Source of the DNA: a virus
Reading direction: 5' to 3' (one strand)
DNA: 64,000 bases
IMG/VR virus record: IMGVR_UViG_3300044846_005100
Coordinates: 62,001-126,000 of that record
This document shows positions 31,708 through 42,221 of this stretch, piece by piece (within the stretch, counting starts at the first letter, position 1; the number at the start of each line of letters is the position of its first letter). The notes under the pieces are model-generated. The model ran no database searches and was not told the DNA's origin. It worked only from the letters and a program-made list of their open reading frames with translations. The translations under genes were made by a program, and so were the position numbers.

Positions 31708-32233
31708 TTATGAGAAGAATAGATATTCTTTCTGGGATGTAAATCCTGAATTTAAATTCACAGAACCTTTTGATGATTATTACAATGCTACTGAAAATAA
31801 AGATTATTCTTCGGAAGTAATGTGGGCCATTTTTTTATTTTGCGATATTAAGTCTCCTAAAATAAGGCTTAGAAAAGACGAAAGAGATCTTGATATTAAG
31901 AAATATTTTCTTAAAGATGAGACTTTTAGTTTTGATTACCATGAAGATTTAGTAGATGCCTACCCAAAAGTAGTAATGACTAAAATACAGAGAGAACTTA
32001 AAGTATGGCAAGATAAGATAGAAGAAAGAAATAAGTTTTTAGAATCAGTTACTTATGATTTAAGTACTTATGAAGCCCTAGACAAGATGATGAAAGACTC
32101 TAAACTTATTTGGGAGTCTTTTGGAAAAATTTATAAAGAATATCAAGACGAAAATATAGAAACCAGAGCTAGAGGTGGAAGAGAAGAATCTTTCACCGAA
32201 AAGCTCGTAAGTAAAGCAAAAAAAGCAAATTAA
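31679..32233 (+). CDS. Unknown protein upstream of TerL
   Basis: 184 residues; overlaps the SET gene by 29 bases if it starts at the first ATG (14 if at the second ATG, MQNFDYEKN). A helical C-terminal half (LKVWQDKIEERNKFLES), ending in a basic KAKKAN. It could be a TerS-like or regulatory protein, by position only. Confidence 0.55.
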   Translation: MDYYLMQNFDYEKNRYSFWDVNPEFKFTEPFDDYYNATENKDYSSEVMWAIFLFCDIKSPKIRLRKDERDLDIKKYFLKDETFSFDYHEDLVDAYPKVVMTKIQRELKVWQDKIEERNKFLESVTYDLSTYEALDKMMKDSKLIWESFGKIYKEYQDENIETRARGGREESFTEKLVSKAKKAN

Positions 32234-32258
32234 TTATTCACATACAAAACAATAAATT

Positions 32259-32474
32259 ATGTTCCCAGTAAACAAACCAAATCAATACAATCAACCTAAA
32301 GCTAAAGCAAATCCTTTAGAGTTAAAACACGGAAGTTACTTTTGGCTTTCAAGACTTCTTGGCACTTACTCCAAAGAAAGATTCAAAGAGATGCAAGATG
32401 CTTTAGAAAAAATTAAGCAAAATGCTTCAGAACAGCAAGATGCTCCTGAAAAAGCATTTGAACAAATAGACTAG
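32259..32474 (+). CDS. Small helical protein
   Basis: 71 residues, helical and basic in the middle (KERFKEMQDALEKIKQN), ending acidic. Unknown role in the head-gene operon. Confidence 0.55.
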   Translation: MFPVNKPNQYNQPKAKANPLELKHGSYFWLSRLLGTYSKERFKEMQDALEKIKQNASEQQDAPEKAFEQID

Positions 32475-32480
32475 AATATT

Positions 32481-32699
32481 ATGATAATAATGATTGACTT
32501 AAAAAACAACTATATTGAGATAGATGGTAATAAAGATCCTGATCTAAATATACAGAATGTTTTAGAAAAAATTTCTCAAAACATAGATAAGTATGATGTA
32601 AAACAAGTCAACATTAGGGAAGAATTAATAAAAATGCTTTCCAAAAAAATTATAATAAGAAACAAAGATATTATACCTAGAGCTCCTATACAAAAATGA
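32481..32699 (+). CDS. Small protein overlapping TerL start
   Basis: 72 residues starting MIIMIDLKNNY; may start at the second Met. Overlaps the TerL gene by four bases. No family recognised; small terminase cannot be excluded. Confidence 0.55.
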   Translation: MIIMIDLKNNYIEIDGNKDPDLNIQNVLEKISQNIDKYDVKQVNIREELIKMLSKKIIIRNKDIIPRAPIQK

Positions 32700-34999
32700 T
32701 AATTAATACAGAAAATATATTTCCAAAAATATATGATAACACCCCTTTTATAAAAAATCATCCTACCTTACACCCTCATAGTACAGCCTATGAGGAATAT
32801 TGGACTAGGGAATTAGAAGAGTTTATATTAGGGGTTTGGGGGGAGGAAGAAACTCCTGAAGGATTACGTTGGAGATATATGAATCCTCAGTTAAATTATT
32901 TCACTAATTATCACACTATTACCATTCAAGATGGTAAACAACGTATTAAATCAAGGCCAAGTTTATTGGATATAAACTGGACCATATTAAATTGTTGGTT
33001 TATTTGTAGAGGTTTTAGTGGATTTGAACAAGATGAAGAATACACTTGTAATTGGACAGTGAAACTAAAAGAGGATAAATTAAACAATCCTCTATCCCCT
33101 GACATTCCTTTAAAATTTTTAAATAACCTATCTGACCATTGTTATAAGCCTGACGGAACCTTTAAAACATATATTGATCCTTTAGAATACTTAAATAAGA
33201 CTCATGATAAGAATTTAGGCAATCCTATTTATGATAACAATGCTTTAAATTTATTTTTATTAGGATCTCGATCGGGAGGAAAATCCTTTATGGCTTCAGC
33301 ATTAATGGAACATGAATGGTTATCGGATGGTGCTAAAACTGTAGAAGATTATCTTTCAGGAAAAAATAAAGTGGAAATTTTTTGTGGATCGGCCAGTTCG
33401 GGAAAATCTTCTCAACTATTAGACAAATTCTCCAACTCTTTGAAAAACTTACCTGGAGAATATTTTGATAGAGAGTATTTCCCTTCTCCTTTTAGTAGAA
33501 CTTTTTCTGGTACACTTAAAGTAGGAAACTCTAAAAATCCTTATAGATTTGAGTATGAAAAGAAAATCGGGAATTCTAATGTAAAAGAAGGTACAGGATC
33601 TCTACTTATCCACGAGACCTACAAAGACAATAAACAAGCAGCCGTTGGAGGCCGTTACAATGTGTTAGTAGTGGAAGAGGTGGGATTGGAAGATAAAATT
33701 CTTACAGTGCATGGTGCCAACGAATCTACACAGGATATGGGGGCAGGTAAGTTTGGATCTTCATTCTACCTTGGAACAGGTGGAGACATGGAAAAAGTTA
33801 TTGAATCTGAGATTATATTTAGAGATCCTGAAGCTTATGACTTTTTAGGGTTTAAAGATATTTATGAAGGAAGAGGAGTAATAGGTTTTTTCCTACCAGC
33901 AATTTATACAAACTTAGCCTACAAAGATGATAATGGCAATACAGATGTAGAGACTGCTTTGAAGTATGAAATGGAGCGAAGAGAAGAGAAAAAACAAGCT
34001 AATAATACTTCGGCCTACGATGAGTATATCATGTCTCGTCCAATTAAACCTTCTGAAATGTTCTTGTCAAAAACAGGTAACAAATTCCCGATTGTAATGC
34101 TTAGAGAGCAACAAGCCAATAATGATAGGTATGAGTTTAAAAAACATTTAAGAACAGTAGGATCATTGGTAGAGGATAAAGATTATATTACAGGTGTAAA
34201 ATTCAAACCTAATCCAGATTTAAGGCCTATAGATAGATTTCCTCACGATTCTAAATCTGATTTGAGAAGTGCTTGGGAGATTTACGAACATCCTCCTGCT
34301 GGCATAATACCTAGAAATCTTTTTAAAATTGTATATGACCCGATTAGAGATGAAGGCGGAGGTACTTCATTGGCAGCAATATATGTTTATAAATCTAATA
34401 ATACTGTAGATGCTAATGGTAATGAATTAGTTGCATGGTGGGTAGGAAGATATGATATGCCTGAAGAAATACATTTACAATGTGTATTGGCCGCCAAGTA
34501 TTTTAATGCTGAAGTAATGTTTGAGAATAACATTATTGACTTTAAAAACTACTGTATGCGTACAGGTAACTATCATATATTAGCTCTCACCCCGAAACAA
34601 GTTATTGAAAAAGCAATAAAAGATCCTACTTTAAAATATGATGTGGGAATTCCGATGACAAATCCTTTAAAACAATATGCTTTAAGGTTGGCCCAACAAT
34701 GGCTATTAGAGGAAAAAAAGAAATATGTAGAGGAACTAGAAGATGGCACCAAAAGAGAAGTGGTAGTTAGGAATTTACATACATTAAAAGATGATTTGTT
34801 AATTGAAGAGCTTATACAATATAATGATAAAGGAAACTTTGACCGTGTATCGGCATTTTTACTTCTAATGTTGTGGCTAGAACAAGATAAAGAAATGATT
34901 GTAAAAGAAACTGAAGAAATGGTGCAAACTACTTCCAAAGATTTTTACACTGATTTGTATCGCAATCAATTAAAAAATACCAATTTACTCAAATACTAA
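32696..34999 (+). CDS. Terminase large subunit (TerL)
   Basis: 767 residues, longer than most TerL proteins. ATPase: Walker A GSRSGGKS at about 190-197 and Walker B NVLVVEEVG at about 321-329. Nuclease: a strand carrying acidic residues, FKIVYDPIRDEGGG, at about 542-555, followed by LAAIYVYK and later acidic segments. It powers DNA packaging and cuts the concatemer. The N-terminal about 180 residues precede the ATPase as in crAss-like TerL. Followed 57 bp later by portal. Confidence 0.93.
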   Translation: MIINTENIFPKIYDNTPFIKNHPTLHPHSTAYEEYWTRELEEFILGVWGEEETPEGLRWRYMNPQLNYFTNYHTITIQDGKQRIKSRPSLLDINWTILNCWFICRGFSGFEQDEEYTCNWTVKLKEDKLNNPLSPDIPLKFLNNLSDHCYKPDGTFKTYIDPLEYLNKTHDKNLGNPIYDNNALNLFLLGSRSGGKSFMASALMEHEWLSDGAKTVEDYLSGKNKVEIFCGSASSGKSSQLLDKFSNSLKNLPGEYFDREYFPSPFSRTFSGTLKVGNSKNPYRFEYEKKIGNSNVKEGTGSLLIHETYKDNKQAAVGGRYNVLVVEEVGLEDKILTVHGANESTQDMGAGKFGSSFYLGTGGDMEKVIESEIIFRDPEAYDFLGFKDIYEGRGVIGFFLPAIYTNLAYKDDNGNTDVETALKYEMERREEKKQANNTSAYDEYIMSRPIKPSEMFLSKTGNKFPIVMLREQQANNDRYEFKKHLRTVGSLVEDKDYITGVKFKPNPDLRPIDRFPHDSKSDLRSAWEIYEHPPAGIIPRNLFKIVYDPIRDEGGGTSLAAIYVYKSNNTVDANGNELVAWWVGRYDMPEEIHLQCVLAAKYFNAEVMFENNIIDFKNYCMRTGNYHILALTPKQVIEKAIKDPTLKYDVGIPMTNPLKQYALRLAQQWLLEEKKKYVEELEDGTKREVVVRNLHTLKDDLLIEELIQYNDKGNFDRVSAFLLLMLWLEQDKEMIVKETEEMVQTTSKDFYTDLYRNQLKNTNLLKY

Positions 35000-35029
35000 A
35001 TTAAATTTTATAAAAAAATAATTTTTAAT

Positions 35030-35037
35030 TAATTTTG
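35030..35037 (+). promoter_or_regulatory. Weak promoter-like box before portal
   Basis: TAATTTTG in the 57 bp gap between TerL and portal. No TTG at the right distance. Confidence 0.35.
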
Positions 35038-35056
35038 TTTTTTTAAAAACTAAAGA

Positions 35057-37570
35057 ATGGTAATAAATAGTAGTTTAACTTCGCAATTCTTAAACGCTCC
35101 TGGAAGTGACAGGTTGAGTTATAAGAAAAAAATAGCAGACAACTATGCTTGGGCAAGGCAGAGAATGGATTACCTATGCAACCAATATAATTATTATAAC
35201 GAGAAAAAAGAAAAGTTTAAAATCAACTACGAGTTATACAACGGTAGAATGGATTTTAATAGTTATATAAATACAGGAAACACTATTCAAACCGAATTAG
35301 GTATGGATATTCCTGAAATGGAAATCAATCAAAGTGATTTTATACACTTTCCAATATTGCAAACAGTGCTTCACGACTTAGAAGGAGAGGAAATTAAAAG
35401 ACCTTTTAACTTAAGAGTGGTAAGTACTAACTCTACAAGTGAATCTATTAGACAAAAAACTCGTAGAGAGTTGTTAGTGGAAAATACTTCTAAAATTGTT
35501 AAACAAGATCTTTTGAATAAAGCTAAATTAGCTAATCAAAAGAGAATGGAGCAAATTAAAGCTCAGATGGATCCTTCTATGGACCCTGAGTATATGAATA
35601 AGTTACAGGAAATTTCTGATAGCCTTGATGCTCAATTGGAAGAAACTGTCAATAAAATGACTCCAATTGAAGTAGAAACTTATATGGCTAAAGGGTTTAA
35701 GCTTCCTGAAGAAAAACTTACAGATGAGCTTTTACAATATCATATCCGAACAGATAGAATTAAATTAGTATTTGATAAAGGCTGGAAAGATGTGATTATT
35801 ACTGGAGAAGAAGTTTATTGGACAGGAGAACTTAACGGAAAGCCTGTAATAAAAGCTTGTAATCCTTTGTATTTCAATTATGCTAAATCTAAAGATGTTG
35901 ATTTCTTAGATGAAGCAGATTGGTGTACTTACGATGAATATCTTTCTATTTATGAAATATACCAAAAATTTGGTAATATTATTACCGAAGAAGAAAGAGA
36001 AGTATTTGATAAATACGAATCTACATTAAATTCTCCAAGTGATTCTAAGATATGGGAAATTATTCCTAACGCTATTATGAATCCTACAGACTCAGAGGCA
36101 ACTCCTAGTTGGGTAGATCCTTGGGAAGACAATTATACAGATAATTTTAAAATTAGAAGACTTAGAGTTACACACGTTGTATGGAAGTCTTTGAAAAAAA
36201 TAAAATATATTTTTAGACTTAATGAAAATGGAACCTTAGAGAAAACTATTGCGGATGAAACGTATGTTTTCAACAAAGAAACAGATGTTAAGCAAGAAAT
36301 TATATTTATTCCTGAATTTTGGCATGGATATAAAATCTTCACAAATCCTAAAATTTATTTGAAAATTGAACCTATTCCTAATCAATACAGAGATATTGAT
36401 AATCCTTTTCAAATAAGGGGTCCTTATACAGGATCAGTATATTCTGCTAGAAACTCTGCTCCAATCGCTATTGCGGATTTAGGAAAACCTTGGCAATTCT
36501 TGTACAATGTAATTATCAATCAAATTATTGAATTGATGAAAACAGATATAGGAAGAGTATTGATGGGTATTTCTGAGCAGATTCCAAAAGAAATGACTCC
36601 AACACAATGGATGACTTATATTAAGAAATTCAAAGTGGCTTTAATTTCTGCTTCAAGAGAAGGAGATATGAGAAATGTAGGAGTAGATCCTCAGTATTGG
36701 AAATCTATAGATTTATCACACACTCAAGAAATTAGTCAAAAAATTGAACTATTAGAATATATTGAGAAAAAAATGGCTCAATCTATGAGTTATAACCCTG
36801 GACGTTTAGGCCAACAATCTCCTTATGAATCTATAGGTAATAACCAACAAAGTATTATACAGTCTTCTAACCAGACAGAGAAATGGTTTTACATGCATAA
36901 CTATGTAAAAGAAAGAACTGTAGAAAACTATATTGAGATCTGTAAAGTAATTTATAAGGACAATCCTTTAAAAGCTTCTTATATTCTTTCAGATTTAAGT
37001 GTTGCTACTTTAAATACAGAAGTTGCTAATTTTGCAAATTATAACTATAAAGTATTTATTACCAATACTTTAAGAGATACAGAAATCATAGGTCAATTAA
37101 AAAATCTTATTCAACCTATTATTCAAAACAGTAATGGAGATTTAAGAGTAGCTACAGAGATTCTTACTACAGAAAATGCTACCGAGGTAAAAAATATCAT
37201 AAATAGAATACAAGAGCAAAAAGAAGCAAAAGAAGAACAAATGCAAAAAGCTCAACAAGAGCAACAAATGCAAATACAACAAATGCAGATCCAAGCTGAA
37301 CAAGAAAGAATGAAAGTAGAAAAACAAATGGCAGATGATAAAAATGCTACTACTATAAAAGCTGCTGAGTTAAATACAGAACGTTTTGCTAGAGCTAATG
37401 ATATTAACCAAGACGGTACAAACGATTTGATTGAATTACAAATGATGAAAAACGAAAGTGAGTCCGCTACAGACCTTAATGATGCTAAGATAGAGCAAAT
37501 TATGCTTCAGAATAAAAAAATTGAAACAGAAATAAGCTTGATGAAGAAAAAAGGTAATGAAAAGAAATAG
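35057..37570 (+). CDS. Portal protein
   Basis: 837 residues. The central region (about 100-600) has the mixed helical/strand pattern of portal crown-wing-stem, with the conserved-looking RNSAPIAIADLGKPWQFLYN near 480. The C-terminus (about 715-770) is a Gln/Glu-rich coiled-coil (QEQQMQIQQMQIQAEQERMK). Portals form the dodecameric ring through which TerL packages DNA. Position directly after TerL supports it. Large size is typical for crAss-like phages. Confidence 0.85.
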   Translation: MVINSSLTSQFLNAPGSDRLSYKKKIADNYAWARQRMDYLCNQYNYYNEKKEKFKINYELYNGRMDFNSYINTGNTIQTELGMDIPEMEINQSDFIHFPILQTVLHDLEGEEIKRPFNLRVVSTNSTSESIRQKTRRELLVENTSKIVKQDLLNKAKLANQKRMEQIKAQMDPSMDPEYMNKLQEISDSLDAQLEETVNKMTPIEVETYMAKGFKLPEEKLTDELLQYHIRTDRIKLVFDKGWKDVIITGEEVYWTGELNGKPVIKACNPLYFNYAKSKDVDFLDEADWCTYDEYLSIYEIYQKFGNIITEEEREVFDKYESTLNSPSDSKIWEIIPNAIMNPTDSEATPSWVDPWEDNYTDNFKIRRLRVTHVVWKSLKKIKYIFRLNENGTLEKTIADETYVFNKETDVKQEIIFIPEFWHGYKIFTNPKIYLKIEPIPNQYRDIDNPFQIRGPYTGSVYSARNSAPIAIADLGKPWQFLYNVIINQIIELMKTDIGRVLMGISEQIPKEMTPTQWMTYIKKFKVALISASREGDMRNVGVDPQYWKSIDLSHTQEISQKIELLEYIEKKMAQSMSYNPGRLGQQSPYESIGNNQQSIIQSSNQTEKWFYMHNYVKERTVENYIEICKVIYKDNPLKASYILSDLSVATLNTEVANFANYNYKVFITNTLRDTEIIGQLKNLIQPIIQNSNGDLRVATEILTTENATEVKNIINRIQEQKEAKEEQMQKAQQEQQMQIQQMQIQAEQERMKVEKQMADDKNATTIKAAELNTERFARANDINQDGTNDLIELQMMKNESESATDLNDAKIEQIMLQNKKIETEISLMKKKGNEKK

Positions 37571-37695
37571 CCCATAAATAAAGGATTTCAGAGTAAATTT
37601 TTTTATTATAAAAAAAAATAATTTACAAAAAAATAATTTTTTTTCAATTTTGTATCACAAAGCAATTATAATTCACACACACAAAAAAAAATAAT

Positions 37696-38829
37696 ATGTC
37701 AGAAAATAACTTAGATTTTGAAATCTTAGAGTTTAACGAAGAAATGCTTGATAGCAATAACTTATCAGACAAGATAGAAACTCTAAATGAAGAAGAACTT
37801 AATAATGAAGATGATGAAGAGCTTGATGATGATGCTTCTCTAGTTAACCAAGATTTAATAGATGAGGAAAACATAGATGAGCTTGAGTTATCAGAAGAAG
37901 AGAAAAAAATTATCTTAGAAAAAAAGAAAGAGAAAAAAGCTTCTGAAGAAGTAGCTGAAGAAGAGGAAGAAGAGTCAGAAGAAAATGATTTGGAGCCTTT
38001 AAAAGTGTTTGCAGCAGAGTTGCAAGAGAAAAATCTCTTAAATCTTCCAGAAGATTGGGATGGAAACGAAGAAACTTTGTTTGAAGCCTATGAGCAAACT
38101 CTTGAAGAAAGAGCTTTAAATATGGTGAAAAATGCTTATAAAGTAGAGGATCCAAAAGTAGACGGAGTTCTTAGATTTATTAAAGACGGTGGAAACATTG
38201 AAGACTACATTAACTTATATAGTGAAACTAATTGGGTGGATGTAGATATAGAAGATGAAGATAATGCAACAGCTTTAGTAAAAACATATCTAAGTTCTGT
38301 AAAAAATCTTGAAGACGATGAAGTAGATGCTTTAGTAGAAGGATATAAAGAAAAAGGAAAAATCTTTAATCAAGCTAGTAAAATACAAGCTGACTTGAAA
38401 GTTTTCAGAGAAAAACAAGAAGAAGAGCTTATTAAGTCTCAACAAGAATATGCTCGTATCCAAAGAGAAGAATACACTAAGAGTGTAAATAAAATTAGAG
38501 AAACTATCCAAAAAGGTAAAAGCGAAAACATTGTTATTGCTAAAAACCAAAAAAGTAATCTTGAAGACTTTATTTTTAGTCCTCAAGAGATAAAAAATGA
38601 TAAAGGAGAAGTAGTAGGAAGAGTTACAAAGTTTAAACAAGTATTGAATAACTACTTATCTGATCCTGAAAAAATGGTAGCATTAGCTTATAAGTTATAT
38701 GAAGGCCTTTCGGATAAATCAGACAAAATAGAAATAGCTAGTAAAGAAAAGAGCAAATTGGCAGAAAGTCTTAAAAGAGCTTCAGGTAAAACTAAGTCTG
38801 ATACAATAAAATTAGAATTCATAAATTAA
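37696..38829 (+). CDS. Capsid scaffold-like protein
   Basis: 377 residues. The first about 100 are strongly acidic (EEELNNEDDEELDDD and EEEEEESEEND), followed by helical and coiled-coil regions (KVFREKQEEELIKSQQEYAR), ending basic. Acidic, coiled-coil proteins directly before MCP are typically scaffolds. 25 bp separate it from MCP. Direct proof is missing. Confidence 0.7.
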   Translation: MSENNLDFEILEFNEEMLDSNNLSDKIETLNEEELNNEDDEELDDDASLVNQDLIDEENIDELELSEEEKKIILEKKKEKKASEEVAEEEEEESEENDLEPLKVFAAELQEKNLLNLPEDWDGNEETLFEAYEQTLEERALNMVKNAYKVEDPKVDGVLRFIKDGGNIEDYINLYSETNWVDVDIEDEDNATALVKTYLSSVKNLEDDEVDALVEGYKEKGKIFNQASKIQADLKVFREKQEEELIKSQQEYARIQREEYTKSVNKIRETIQKGKSENIVIAKNQKSNLEDFIFSPQEIKNDKGEVVGRVTKFKQVLNNYLSDPEKMVALAYKLYEGLSDKSDKIEIASKEKSKLAESLKRASGKTKSDTIKLEFIN

Positions 38830-38854
38830 AATATTCAAATAAAATTAAATTAAC

Positions 38855-40432
38855 ATGAAATTATCACAAAGTAAATTCGGTATCATAAAAGCTCCTACGA
38901 TTACAGGTGATCGTAACTGGGGTATGAACTATACCAACCTAAACAACCTATATCAAGCAGGTTTGATCAAAACTGACGTTGATGCATTAGGTGGAATGGG
39001 TCAGTTGGCTTCTATGAAAACATTGTTCGATGGAACATCTCCATTGTTGGAGCTTGCACAAGGTTCTGACACTATCACTGTTGAAGGTGACAAAGTAGAA
39101 TGGGAATTCATGGTTTCAGGATACAGACCAGCTCTTATCGTTGAAGACGTTGAACCAGGAAACTTAACTAAAGGTATTGCTCAAAGAGAATTCAAAATCA
39201 AACTTGATTTGGGTACTTATGTTGAGGGTGATACATTGGTATTCACTGACAGCAAAAAATTCAACATGCGTGTAAGTAAATCTCCAGTTAAAGAAGGTTC
39301 TTTCACAGTGTACACAGTTAAATTGATGACTGACAGCCCTAATTTGTTCGTAGACAACAGTTTGTTTACACCAGGAACAAGGGTTATGAAATTGCACTCT
39401 ACTTATTCTGAGGCTTCTGTAAAAGGTGGTTCAATGAGTGTTGATGCTATCGGTAAAATTAAATTCCGTTCTGGATTGACAAGATTTAGAAAACAATACC
39501 AAATGACAGGAGATGCTGCTCAACGTAGATTGAATGGTAACTTGTCTGAGGCAGATTTGTTGATCTTGGCAGGTAGAAAAGCAGGAGAGAGCCAACAAGC
39601 TTTCCAAACAAGAATTGCTAATGCTTTGAACAAAAAGAATACAGGTAACATGTATATCACTTCAGTAGCAGAGGTTAAATTCAACAAAGAATTTGAAATG
39701 GAAAAAGAACTTCACTTGATGTATCAAAGAAGTACTTCTACAGTAATTGACGAATCTACAGGATACTTTGTAAATCAAGGTCCAGGTCTTCAAGAGATTT
39801 TGGAAGATGGATACAGAGAGTACTACAATACATTCTCTATCGGTCTTATCAAAGACTTCTTGCAAGATATTTTCTTCGGAAGAGTTGCTTACGATCAAAG
39901 AAATGTTGTAATGTGGACAGGAGAGATTGGATTGAGATTGTTTGATGAAGCTATCAACCAAATCACTCAAGGTTTCTTCAAAGACATGAAAGATTATTTC
40001 ATCAAAACTGACGGAACTTCATTAGTACCAGGTGGACCAAGTGGATTGTCTTACACTGAAACTCCTTGGACTCAATACAAATTGAAATTTGGTGGTTCAT
40101 TGACAGTTATGCACATGAAAGCTTACGATGACGTTACATTCAACACTATCTTAGATGAGAATGGTTATCCAGCAGAATCTTCAAGATTCACATTTGTAAA
40201 CTACGGATTGGGAGATGGTTTTGGTAAAAATATTTCTTACTTGAAATCTAAGAGAGATGTTGCTTACGGATTTGAAGGTGGATTGTCTAGCCCTTACGGA
40301 AACAACCAAGGTTCAATGATGTCTCACTCAGGTGACTTCTGGACTGTACATAGAATGGAATACGCAGGTATCATGGTAAAAGATGTTACAAAATGCGGTG
40401 AGTTGATTCCAGCAGTATTAAGAGGAAAATAA
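38855..40432 (+). CDS. Major capsid protein (HK97-type)
   Basis: 525 residues. An N-arm-like start (MKLSQSKFGIIKAPTITG) is followed by a long mixed domain with E-loop-like and P-domain-like segments. Codons differ from neighbours: more TTG, TTC, AAC, GGT and GAC, a sign of very high expression. Position after portal and scaffold, and before the terminator, matches MCP. The fold assignment is by synteny and length rather than one motif. Confidence 0.85.
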   Translation: MKLSQSKFGIIKAPTITGDRNWGMNYTNLNNLYQAGLIKTDVDALGGMGQLASMKTLFDGTSPLLELAQGSDTITVEGDKVEWEFMVSGYRPALIVEDVEPGNLTKGIAQREFKIKLDLGTYVEGDTLVFTDSKKFNMRVSKSPVKEGSFTVYTVKLMTDSPNLFVDNSLFTPGTRVMKLHSTYSEASVKGGSMSVDAIGKIKFRSGLTRFRKQYQMTGDAAQRRLNGNLSEADLLILAGRKAGESQQAFQTRIANALNKKNTGNMYITSVAEVKFNKEFEMEKELHLMYQRSTSTVIDESTGYFVNQGPGLQEILEDGYREYYNTFSIGLIKDFLQDIFFGRVAYDQRNVVMWTGEIGLRLFDEAINQITQGFFKDMKDYFIKTDGTSLVPGGPSGLSYTETPWTQYKLKFGGSLTVMHMKAYDDVTFNTILDENGYPAESSRFTFVNYGLGDGFGKNISYLKSKRDVAYGFEGGLSSPYGNNQGSMMSHSGDFWTVHRMEYAGIMVKDVTKCGELIPAVLRGK

Positions 40433-40447
40433 AACCTTATAGGCTTT

Positions 40448-40478
40448 AAGGGGTGAGCCGCCTAATCACCCCTTTTTT
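40448..40478 (+). terminator. Intrinsic terminator after MCP
   Basis: AAGGGGTGA (40448-40456) pairs with TCACCCCTT (40466-40474), followed by T. It limits readthrough from the highly expressed MCP gene. Confidence 0.85.
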
Positions 40479-40481
40479 ATA

Positions 40482-40552
40482 GCAGGAGGGAGGTATGGAT
40501 CTCTCTGGTCTCATAAGCCAGTTAAACCAGTTCGAGTCTGAGTCGTTGCTAC
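40482..40552 (+). tRNA. tRNA-Met-like sequence (CAT anticodon), degenerate
   Basis: The anticodon arm is clear: CTGGT-CTCATAA-GCCAG with anticodon CAT, in the loop context usual for tRNA-Met. A D-arm-like GG loop and a T-loop TTCGAGT are present, but the acceptor and T-stems have two mismatches each. It sits directly behind the MCP terminator. It could be a decayed tRNA or a divergent phage one. Confidence 0.5.
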
Positions 40553-40583
40553 TATTTTTTAAACACACAAACAAAAAAAAACA

Positions 40584-41495
40584 ATGAGCACATTAACAAA
40601 CAAAAAGGTAAAAATTTACCCAAACATTAAAAAAAATAAGCATTGGCAAGTAAATATTGACCCATCTTATAGACAAGCGTCAGAATCTTATGCTTTTTTA
40701 GCAAACGCTAATACAATTAGACCCCAATTTGACGAAAGTTCTTATAGATACCATTTGGGTCCAATTAATGAAAGATACACTGATGAACAAATTAATACAT
40801 TGGTTAGAAAACTAGCCTTAAATGATGAGATTACTAATCAAAAAATCACATCAGCCGATCCTTCTAATAGAAGAGATCCATTCTTTACACACTCAAAATG
40901 TAAAGCAAAACTAACTAGAGATATTCAAACTCTTGACCTAAACAAACCAACAGAAGAATTGGTTTATGGAATTATGTCTGCTGATCCAATGACAGTTATA
41001 GGAGAAACTTCTCTTTCAAAACATCCAACAGCAGAATGGATTATAGAAGACGAAGTAGCAGATGCTACAATAAGAGAATCTAAGCGTGAGAAAACAAGTA
41101 AATTGCACGAAAGATATAACAAGCTTACTTTGTCACAAAAAAGAGATATGAGTACCGCATTAGGTATTAAATTAACAGGAGACGAGAAAGAAATAATTAT
41201 TGAAGATTTATTGTACTCTAAGATTACAGAAAACGAAAATAAAGAAACTCTTTCAGCAATTCAAGATTTATTCATTGAATTGTCCGACCCTAAAAATAAA
41301 GCTAAATTGGAAGTTACTATTAACGTAGAAAAAATGTACCAATATGCTGTGTTAAGAAAAGAAAATATTAAAGTATTCTTTAACGGAGAACAACTTCAAA
41401 CAGATACTATCCATATTATTGATTTCTTACAAAAACCAGAAAATTCATCATTATATCTAAGCCTAGAAGAGGCTTTAAAAGCTAAAATGAAATAA
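40584..41495 (+). CDS. Head-associated structural protein, unknown
   Basis: 303 residues, mostly helical with charged segments; middle part rich in Lys and Glu (EDEVADATIRESKREKTSK). No signal peptide. Directly downstream of MCP and upstream of a connector-like gene (overlap of one base), suggesting a head or neck protein. Function inferred from position only. Confidence 0.6.
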   Translation: MSTLTNKKVKIYPNIKKNKHWQVNIDPSYRQASESYAFLANANTIRPQFDESSYRYHLGPINERYTDEQINTLVRKLALNDEITNQKITSADPSNRRDPFFTHSKCKAKLTRDIQTLDLNKPTEELVYGIMSADPMTVIGETSLSKHPTAEWIIEDEVADATIRESKREKTSKLHERYNKLTLSQKRDMSTALGIKLTGDEKEIIIEDLLYSKITENENKETLSAIQDLFIELSDPKNKAKLEVTINVEKMYQYAVLRKENIKVFFNGEQLQTDTIHIIDFLQKPENSSLYLSLEEALKAKMK

Positions 41496-42199
41496 TGTTT
41501 TCAATAAAAGAAGCCCATTATAAATTTAAACAACATGCTAACAAAGTAGACGGTTTAAGAAATGCTAATTTCCTAATACCTCAGATTGATGAGTATTTGT
41601 GGGAAGCATATATAATTTGGCTAGAAAACATTTGTGAACAGCTAGAAATAAATCAAAAGAGAAGAGATGATATTAGAGAGTTGGAAATAAAAGACTTTCC
41701 TCTCACTGTAACTAAGATCAACGATGATTATTACACAGCAGATCTTCCTTTAGACTATTATAGATATTTAGAGTCTTACTCTGTATGCTTTACAGCTACT
41801 TGTCCAAAGAAAACAATTAAGAATTTTTTCATACAAAAGGATGATATTTATACAAATGATCCTATGTTTAATTCTTCTTATACTTTTGAAAGAGTAAACA
41901 TGGATATGTCTGGAAATAAATTATATCTATACTATGAAGGATTTAATATTGATAAAGTATTTCTCACTTATATAAGAAAACCTTTACGTCCAGGGAACCC
42001 TCAAGACTTTATTAATGGAGGAGGAACATATAAGCTTCCTAATGGTACTTTAGCTGTACAGAGAGATATAGAAGTAAATTCTACTTTCCAATCAAACAAA
42101 ATTATAGATATTGCAGTATTAATCGCAATGAGAGACGTAGGTAATACTATAGATTTTGAATCACAATTAAATAAAATATTAAATATATCAAAAATTTAA
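41495..42199 (+). CDS. Head-tail connector/adaptor-like protein
   Basis: 234 residues. N-terminal helices (LIPQIDEYLWEAYIIWLENI) and a strand-rich middle (YYTADLPLDYYRYLESYS), ending in a helix. This order resembles the P22 gp4-type adaptor, and it shares the opening layout with the gene at 60013-60963. crAss-like phages use several such ring proteins below the portal. Family inferred by eye. Confidence 0.55.
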   Translation: MFSIKEAHYKFKQHANKVDGLRNANFLIPQIDEYLWEAYIIWLENICEQLEINQKRRDDIRELEIKDFPLTVTKINDDYYTADLPLDYYRYLESYSVCFTATCPKKTIKNFFIQKDDIYTNDPMFNSSYTFERVNMDMSGNKLYLYYEGFNIDKVFLTYIRKPLRPGNPQDFINGGGTYKLPNGTLAVQRDIEVNSTFQSNKIIDIAVLIAMRDVGNTIDFESQLNKILNISKI

Positions 42200-42221
42200 C
42201 AAACTTTAAATAAAAATCAAA

